Source of the DNA: Symsagittifera roscoffensis | Lineage: Eukaryota > Xenacoelomorpha > Acoela > Convolutidae | Assembly: GCF_963678635.1 (NCBI RefSeq) | Contig: NC_087068.1 | Span: forward strand, 18,169,872-18,233,871 | Direction of reading: 5' to 3' | DNA: 64,000 nt | Shown here: piece after piece, positions 44,502 to 53,500 of the stretch | Layout: every line of letters starts with the position of its first letter | How positions within the stretch are numbered: position 1 is the stretch's first letter | Notes under the pieces: model-generated | The model's database searches: none | Told to the model about the DNA's origin: nothing | The model's input: only the letters and a program-made list of their open reading frames with translations | Program-made: the position numbers and the translations under genes

Positions 44502-47500
44502 CTAACACAAAGAGTCATGTTAAATAAAAAAACCATGATTTCAGGGTAATCTCAAACAATTTTTACCTCGCTATTAGACATTGGCGAGTGAAATGTGGTG
44601 ACAATAAATTAAACAATTTTTGAAAATTTCATTTGAAAAGCCTCTCTCACTTATGACTCTATACTATTAAATACTAATGAACTTAAAACTCGAAGCGAGG
44701 CTAGCTTTGCACCTTTTGGGATACATCAGTCACAGAAACACCTGACTATAAGCAAAACTTGGTGATATATTACAATAGGTGACAGGTTCAAGTTAAATAG
44801 CTGGATCACTCTTTGTTTTATTTCGAACAGTATTCGTAATTCAATTCAAAGGCCAGATTTCTTGACAAAAGAAAAGTAAAATTTGAGTTTTTGACTGACA
44901 TTTCATCAATCAGAATAATGTTTAAAAAACTATCATAGCAGCATGTAAAATTGACTAAAGAAAGAATTTATTTCTCCAATTATAAGTTTGTCGCAAACAA
45001 AGATAAAAATATAACTAACTTCCGCGAATTGGATAGGACAAACAACGGGATCTTCGAATCCACCAAGTGTCTGCCCATTTACGTTGAATATTTATAAAAA
45101 TAAGAAAAAAATTTGAAAATGAAATGACTATATTATGCATTATAGTTCTCAAATTTAATACACACACTATGCTCAAAATCACCACCTATTGTAACAAATC
45201 ACCCAAAACTGCAGCCTATTCAAGAGCAGACCAAGAGTAAACCACAAAAATTCTGAAAAAACTTTCAAACCAAAACATAGATAACTGACACTTGGAAAAG
45301 AGTAAATTGAAAAAGAGAAAGCAAGTAAACAAAAAAACGACTTGTTTTTTAAACAAACCTCAACTTTCGAATTTCAAAGAAAAAAAATATTAGGCCTTAC
45401 GGCTCTTTGAATTTAAAAATAATCATTTTATGAGTAACAATTTTTGGATTAAATTAATCTAATTTGAGAAAAATGGATCAATAGCTGAATTTTGTATTTG
45501 GCTGGGAAATCTGACAATTTAATTCCATATTCGAAATTAGAAGTCCATCACGTTTTTCGTGACTTTAAATTTTTTGCTGTTCGATATTGTATTTTGCCTT
45601 CCTTTAACACAGAGGCGAAGTTGTACTTCGCATACATAAGCAAAAATATGACCGATAACGATACTCGTAAAAGCTGAATGAGTAAAACTTTGAGTCTAAA
45701 AAATTTCTTAAGTGACGCAAGCCAATCACGACGCATTAGTAGTACCATTCAATATGAAAAAGAAAGAAATTTATCAATTGCACATGCCTCAATTTATAGA
45801 GCGGACGCATTTAAGCTAGTATACAAAAAGTTCATATAAAACATCCGACCCTGTCCAGGTTCGAACCCTCTTATTTTGTTGCGGGTCTTCTCCCTATCTC
45901 AACGCTACAGATCCATGATACCTTCAAGCTAAAATGCTATTTGTTATACAAAACTGATCGTATCAGGGCAAAGCCGTGAATGCTCTGACTGCCTTTTAAG
46001 GTCTCTGGAGCAAAAATAACATGAAAAAATTAAATGTTGAAATAAAATGATTTTTTTTTTTCAATTTGATATTTTTTGAAAATCATCACCCCACACGCCA
46101 TATAAACTACAACGTGATAAATTTCGCTAGTAGTAACAAATCAATTATGGTAAATAAGCTTCCCTAAAACCAATTAGGATTGATTTCTACGACAGATTAA
46201 ATCTCCGCTTACGCGTTAAACCAATTAGGATTGATTTCTACGACAGATTAAATCTCCGCTTACGCTTTAATAGCGCCAAATATATCGCACGTTAATTGTC
46301 CCACTTTGGCCAAAATTGCAATCTACTGCTTTTATTACTCTTAAAAAGGTCATCAAAAAGCTTCAAATAGGACAAAGAGCTAGTCAAATGCAAAAAAAAT
46401 CGAATTCGAATAGTTCTACACACTAGGTTGTTTCTACCGAAGGAGAAGGAAGTGACCAGTAAAACACATTGTTCAAAAATGTCATTCAAACAAAACAAAT
46501 TCCTCATAATTTCTTGAAGCACGGATATCTGCACCAGAAAAAAAGTCTTAGCAAGCCTGAACAGAAAATCCGCGCAAACTCTGAAAACAAATTTCAATAA
46601 AAATAAAGAAAATCTAAAAAACAAAGGATTAAAAAAAACTTCGAAAGTGTTTCCGCTATTAAAAATACACCTTTCAATAGATTTTCTTCACAAAACACAA
46701 TTTGATAACTTCAACAAATTAAAAGCTAGCCAACAGACACTTGTAAAAGAGTAAACAAACGTACGAAACCAAAAAAAAACTTATTTCTTTTTTAAATCTA
46801 TCTTTCATATTTCGAAGAAAAAAACTGATGGCCTAAGTGAATTGCTAGCAATATGAATTTCAAGAATAATTTATGATTGACTTTTTTCAAAAAAAAATAA
46901 CTCAATTTGAGAAAATTGGATCGATTGGTAAATTTTATATTCCGCTATGAAATCCGATAACTAAAATCCACTTTTGAAACTAGAAGTCGATCACGTTTCT
47001 CGTGACCTTTTACTTATTTGTTGTTCAATAGAAAAATCCAACTGCCTTTACAGGTCTATGGATCATTGTTCACTTGAAGAAAATCGAAAATTTCAAAAAA
47101 AAAAATTGAAAAATTTTAAAAGCCATCCAACCTCACATCATATAAAAAACCAAGTCATAGACTTGGCTCTTTGTAACGCAGCAATTATGGCAAATAGCCT
47201 GCTTTAACCAATTTGGAACGATTTTTAAGGATAGTTTAAACATCCGTTTACGCGTTAATAGCGCAAAATATATCACGCGTTAATTGCCCCAAATTACAAT
47301 ATTTCAAACCCCACAACATAAAAACATAGGAGAATTATCTTTCTAAATCTGTGATCAGAACAATATCTTTCGGGTACTATGTTAAAATCATTGAACTGGA
47401 AAAAACGATTGAGTAAAAACTAAAAACTGCATTTTTCAAAAGCTTCGGAAAACTAATTAAAGCTATTTTTTCGACCAGCGATTTTAGCAAAATGTAGCTA

Positions 47501-50500
47501 AAAAATCGGAAAATTGGAAAAAAAAATAGAAAACTGACTCATTGTTTTAAGGTAGATGTTTTTCGGGACAAGGAATAAACTTTGGAAACTTGGAGAAACA
47601 ATAAGCAAAAAATACGACTGATAATTGTTTGATTAGCAGACGTTTATCGGGTTAAGGAACTAACTTTGGAAAAAAGGAGAAATTAGCACAAACTAAGACA
47701 CATTGCTTTTGGTGAGAGGACAATTTTTGCGACCAGGAATTAATTTTGGAAAATAGAAAAAAATCAAAACAAATTAGACTTATTGTTTTTGGATAGCAGA
47801 AGGAGCGTTAAGAAATTAATTTCACTCGAAAGACCGTAAATACTCTAGTGGAAAACCATTCTTTTTTATACAGCTTGAATCACGTCTAAAAGGCTTCGAT
47901 ATGATTCAACACTCAGCCACATCTGGCTTTTAATTGTTGTTCTTGTTGTATGAACGAAAAAATGATGTGGTCAAACAAGGCAACAACCTTACAATATTTT
48001 TCAATTTTCATTTTTTGAAACAAATAGTGCTTAAATACACAAATATATCGAAAAACATAATGTGCATTACTCAAATCTTCATGATTTTCCTTACTGCCTA
48101 ATTGTCTGATTATTTTCCCGATGTCACAAATGTAGATACTTTTCAAATGATTCATTCTGACTTTGATGACCGCAACTGTTCTCCAATTATGCTAACATTT
48201 AAGGGCGTTGAGCATGAATTTAGCGTCAAGACATATATTGCGTCTATAGGGAAATCACTCTATCATAATTGGAAGTAATAATTGGTTAGCTAAACACTCA
48301 AGCAAATAATGCTTTTCACAAATGGTACGTTTATTGAATCGTTAATTGCCTACTTTCACAGCGATTTCCTATCAAATAATTGAGGTTTTTGCGATTCGCA
48401 GTGTCTAATCATAGCACATGTGTATTTTTTCCACATTCCAGAGTTATTTTATTGAGCGAAGCTCTTTGTTGCCACTCAAGGCCACAAATTAACTAAGCGT
48501 GGTAAATATTATTTAACTCACTGAGTAATGAACTGCTTCCCGGTTTACATAGCGTAAAAATTCAAACCAATTCTCCTAATTGCCACAATTTCTACTCTCT
48601 CCTCTAATTAAAGTACATATAAGAGTCCTAAGATTTAGTATATGTTACTGTGATAGTCAGTTAGTTAATTAAAAACGTATTGGGCTTCCCGAACTTTTTC
48701 CGATTGAAGACAACAAAGAATTTGCTTCTCTGTATAAATGACTAAAGGATTCTTCGAAAAATAGTACAACATGCAATAAACCAGGGGCGGATTTAGGGGG
48801 GGGGGGCAAGGGGGCGGATGCCCCCCCCCCCCCCCCTCAGGGATTCGACCCCCTGCCGACCCAAAGGGTCCCCCTTTGATACTTTTTAAGAAATCCATTT
48901 TTGGCCGACCGACCCTAAAAATTTTCTAAAGGCGCCTTTGGCGCCAATATATACTAATTTTGAGGGGGGAGCGAGCGCCGAAAAAACGCAATTTTTCGGT
49001 CAAAATTTTCCAAAAAGTGCATAAAAACGCCTTTTTTGACCTGTTTTTTCAAAATTTTGCCTGCGGCGCAAAAAATTTGGCCAAAATAGGGACAAAACCG
49101 TGCTTTGGGAGAGCTCGAAAAATCAATTTGGTCGACCTAAAAATTAAAAAAAAGGTCATCAAAATAAACCCTTTGCAAAAAGCTAACTCCACATTAAATA
49201 GTTTCAGATAAGTATTGAATTTCGAGGTAGCCGTGGTTGCCTCTTGTCTCAAATATTATCATCACCTGATGTTGCAAATTGTTGGAGCCAGCTCCCTAGC
49301 CCAAGCAATTGATTCTTTGGACGAAGACGAAAATAGAGAAGTGAGGAAAGAGGTCTACGCGTACTCTGGTCTCAATTTCCGCAACATCTTCTACGACAAA
49401 AAGGCGATCAACTTCATCAATCTCCCACGAAACTGCAACAAGAACATTGTCCTGTGGCACGATCTAATTAACAACTCGATCACCGATCATAAGAACAACG
49501 ACGGGGAACCACTCTCACCGGCAGAACTGATCTCTGTTCTGAGATCAATTCCCAATTTGTACGCTATCATCTACTGCCATAGGTGGGGAGCAACAAATAT
49601 ATTCGAGCATCTGCTAGAACTGAACATCACAGTCATTGACGTAACGAAACATATTCTCACAAAGACAGAGCAAATAAACAACACCATAAAAGCGAAGTAC
49701 AAGAAGCTACATCAATCGCACGATCAAGAACTCCGGTCATTAGCTGTAGTTCTTCACTATTACCCAAGACTCAATCTCATCCTACAGCAGAGATCGAAAC
49801 AACCGAAACCTTCAAAGAGCAGAAGGCGAGCAAAACAAAACGAGCAATAGGTCAGTACCCCTGTTTTAAAAGTCGGTCTTTTCAAACCTTGTGTACTCCT
49901 CGAGTCCCTGACTCAGAGTCCAAGGGAAATATTAAGTCCATAACTGTAAGTCCATCTTTCCAAATCTTGTGTACTCCTTGAGTCCTCTGACTCAGAGTCC
50001 AAGGGAAACCCTAGTCCATAAATCTTAAGTCCAAAATCATAACTTGTGTACTCCTCGAGTCCCTGACTCAGAGTCCAAGGCAACTCTTAATACTTCCAAA
50101 TCTTGTGTACTCCTCGAGTCTCTGACTCAGAGTCCAGGTAAGGAATACCATGACTAAAAACTGTAAGTCATGTAAGCAGAAAATTGGTCCGAAAGATCCT
50201 GTTTACCAATGCGTAGCTTGTAGCGCTAACCTTCATCTGACCACTAGCTGCACAGGCTTAACACCAGTTGTAGTGAATGGTATTAAAGATTTAGGAACGC
50301 TGGCAATGCTGCTATGTTCGTCATGCCATGAAAACAATGTACGTGATCGGTTCATTCGGAACTTCACACAAAGCAAACTGACCGAAAAGCTGGAAGAATT
50401 AGATATAAATGAAAAACTTCAAAACATGGAAAACAGATTAACTCAAATCGTTGAGAAGAAAGTTGACGAAGCACTGAGGAACACCTGTGAGAAAGTGGAA

Positions 50501-53500
50501 AAGACATATAGTACTGTTCTGACAGGAAACAACAAGAATGCTGTACCAAAAGAACAGCAAAATCGAACAAATCACAACATCAATCAATGCATCCGAATAC
50601 AGGGGATTGCCGAAGATCCCCAGAAATCGAAAGCTGAGAACCTTGTCCCAACAAACGAGGAAGTCAAGAAGATTCTAGAGATTGTTGATGAACAACCAAA
50701 CATCGTTGAAATGAAACGCCTGGGAAAGTTCGATGAAAAGCGAACGAAACCCAGAACCCTTCTGTTGACCGTGGCCAACCATCATGAGGCAAGATTAGTT
50801 CTGGCGAAAAGTTTAGAAAAAAGGACCCAATTGTCTGAAAGGAAAGTCTTTCTCTCACCTGCCCTGACCAAGGAGGACGCAGCTAAAGAAAATCAAATCC
50901 TCAAAAAGCGACGTGAACTTATAACTGAAGGCGTTCCAAAAGAGAAGTTACGGATAAGAAACTTGGAGTTGTTCAATGACAACGTAAAAGTAGAGCTCAA
51001 TGAAAGCGGCCCGTGACTAGGGGCCTTTCTAAGCGTACTTCAAATAAATGCCAGAAGTCTCATAAACTTCGAACGTCGAGCCAAACTCTCTACTGCTGTT
51101 ACATCTGGTAATTACAGTATAATCTGCATTTGTGAAACCTGGCTAAATAATCAAATAGAATCCTCTGAATTAATGCTACATGATTACAATATCTATAGAT
51201 CAGACAGAGAAAGAGTGAATGATACAAACAAACACGGCGGCAGTCTCATTGCTGTAAAGAATACATTCGCATGTCAAAAACTTACTGTAGATCTGCCTGA
51301 CAGCTGTGTTTCATGCAAAATTGATATATCCGGCCAGGAGTTGATATTCTGTGTCTTTTATAACCCCCCTAAATCAAGTCCCTACAGGTACTTGTCTGAA
51401 GATTTTAACAAAATATTGAATGCCTTTCCAACCTCGTCATCCCTTATCGTTTGTGGTGACATCAACTTCCCAGAAACAAATTGGCCGTCCCTAACAAGTG
51501 CCAGTGAAGAGAAACAGGAGGTAGTTGATGCCTTTGACGCAAAACTCTTCAGACAAACAGTTAACTTCTCTACATGCGGAAAAAACTTGTTGGATGTAGT
51601 CTTCCATAGAAATTGTCTCGTACATGCTCAAAGGGATGAATTCTTTGATAAACAATATGACTGATCAGATCATCAATCAATAAACCTCAACGTCGAAATA
51701 GAACACCAAGAAGCCAAACCGTTCATTGACAAATATAGAAGCTTCGGTAAAGCTGACTTCGAAGGTATAAACAACGCTATGGCTGATAAAGTTTTCAATC
51801 CAATATGCTACACAAATATAGATAAAACCTGCCAAGAGCTATATGATTACTTTGAAAATTTGTTAGAAATCTATGTGCCTCGAAGAACTGCGCATCGACA
51901 GCAGTTACCATCATGGATAACCCAAAGCACATCAAACCTCATGAAAAAGCTTAACACCCAAAAAAAACTACTCATTTCGAAACCAACAAGCTACCGCAAA
52001 CATCAAGTTGCACTAATGGAAAATGTAGTAATCCAGTCCAGTGAAAATGATCGATTAAACTATCAGAACAAACTTCTGAGTACAAGAAACACAGATATCA
52101 TTTACAAGCACCTGAAAAGTCTCAACAAATCTGCATCACTGCCAAAAATAATGATAAGCGATAACACCACTGTTTCCAGCCTGGAAGAAAAGGTGAATCT
52201 GCTCAACGAATTTTTTCACTCAGTATTCTCGCAAAAAATAAAGTTTAACATTAAAGACGTTGAATGTGACAATCCACAGATCACAAATTTCAGCATATCT
52301 CATACAACTATAACAGAAATCTTGATGACCATTGACGTTACCAAGTCTAGAGGACCCAACGGCCTGCCTCCAATTTTCTTCCAACAAACAGCCACCAACA
52401 TGGCAAATGCCTTGCAGGTAATTTTCAAGAACATCAAGAGATTGAGAAAAATACCTAGTTGCTGGAAGACGGCAGCGATCTCCCCAATATTCAAAAAAGG
52501 AGACAGACGTAATGTGGAAAATTGGCGTCCAATTTCACTACTCAACATAGACAGCAAAATCTTAGAGAAATGCATCTACGGACCTCTCTACTCGCTTTTT
52601 GAACGTGTCCTTTCAAAACATCAACATGGTTTTGTCAAAGGGAAATCAGTGGCCACGAATATGCTATCATTCCTGAGTAAAATTTACAGAGGACTGGACG
52701 AAAACCCAACAGATGACGTTGTCGCTTATTATATGGACTTCTTAAAAGCTTTTGACAAGGTGCCGCATCTTGAATTGCTGAAAAAGACCGCAAATATTGG
52801 TGTAGGAGGATGCCTGCTGGAAATTCTTTGTGATTATCTAAATGGACGAAAACAATATGTAAAAGTTGAGAAAACTTCTTCAGTGACTCTAGATGTGACG
52901 AGTGGTGTCCCACAGGGATCCCTCCTGGGCCCACTTCTGTTCTGCATTTTCATCATTGACCTCCCGGACCGACTGAAATTCTCTGACCCGTACATATACG
53001 CTGACAATCTGAAACTTCTGACAGTCAACACAGACCTAATCAAAGTGCAACAGGACTTGAAGTCCATTGATGACTGGGTCAAGGAGAACAAGATGGCGCT
53101 GGCTCTCGATAAATGCTCACAATTGGTGTTCAGAGGCAGACCACACGATCTGCAGCTTTCCGGATCAAAACTTGAATCCTCTACAGAAGCGAAAGATCTT
53201 GGACTTATAGTGGACTATAAATTATCCTGGAATAAACATATTGATATGAGACTGACCAAAGCTAATAAATCATTTTACTTGATTAGACGTAATATAGCTT
53301 ATAAAACACTACCTTTAGTCAAATTAGGCCTATATAAGTCTCTTCTTATTCCAATTCTGATATATGGACTTTCATGTACAAATCTTAGCCGAGGAGATCT
53401 TGTACGCCTGGAGCGCTTCCAAAAGAAAGTCACAAAATGGACAGTATCAAGCCCGGATACATACTATGTTAACCAGCTGCGAGCACTAAATGTGCTCCCA

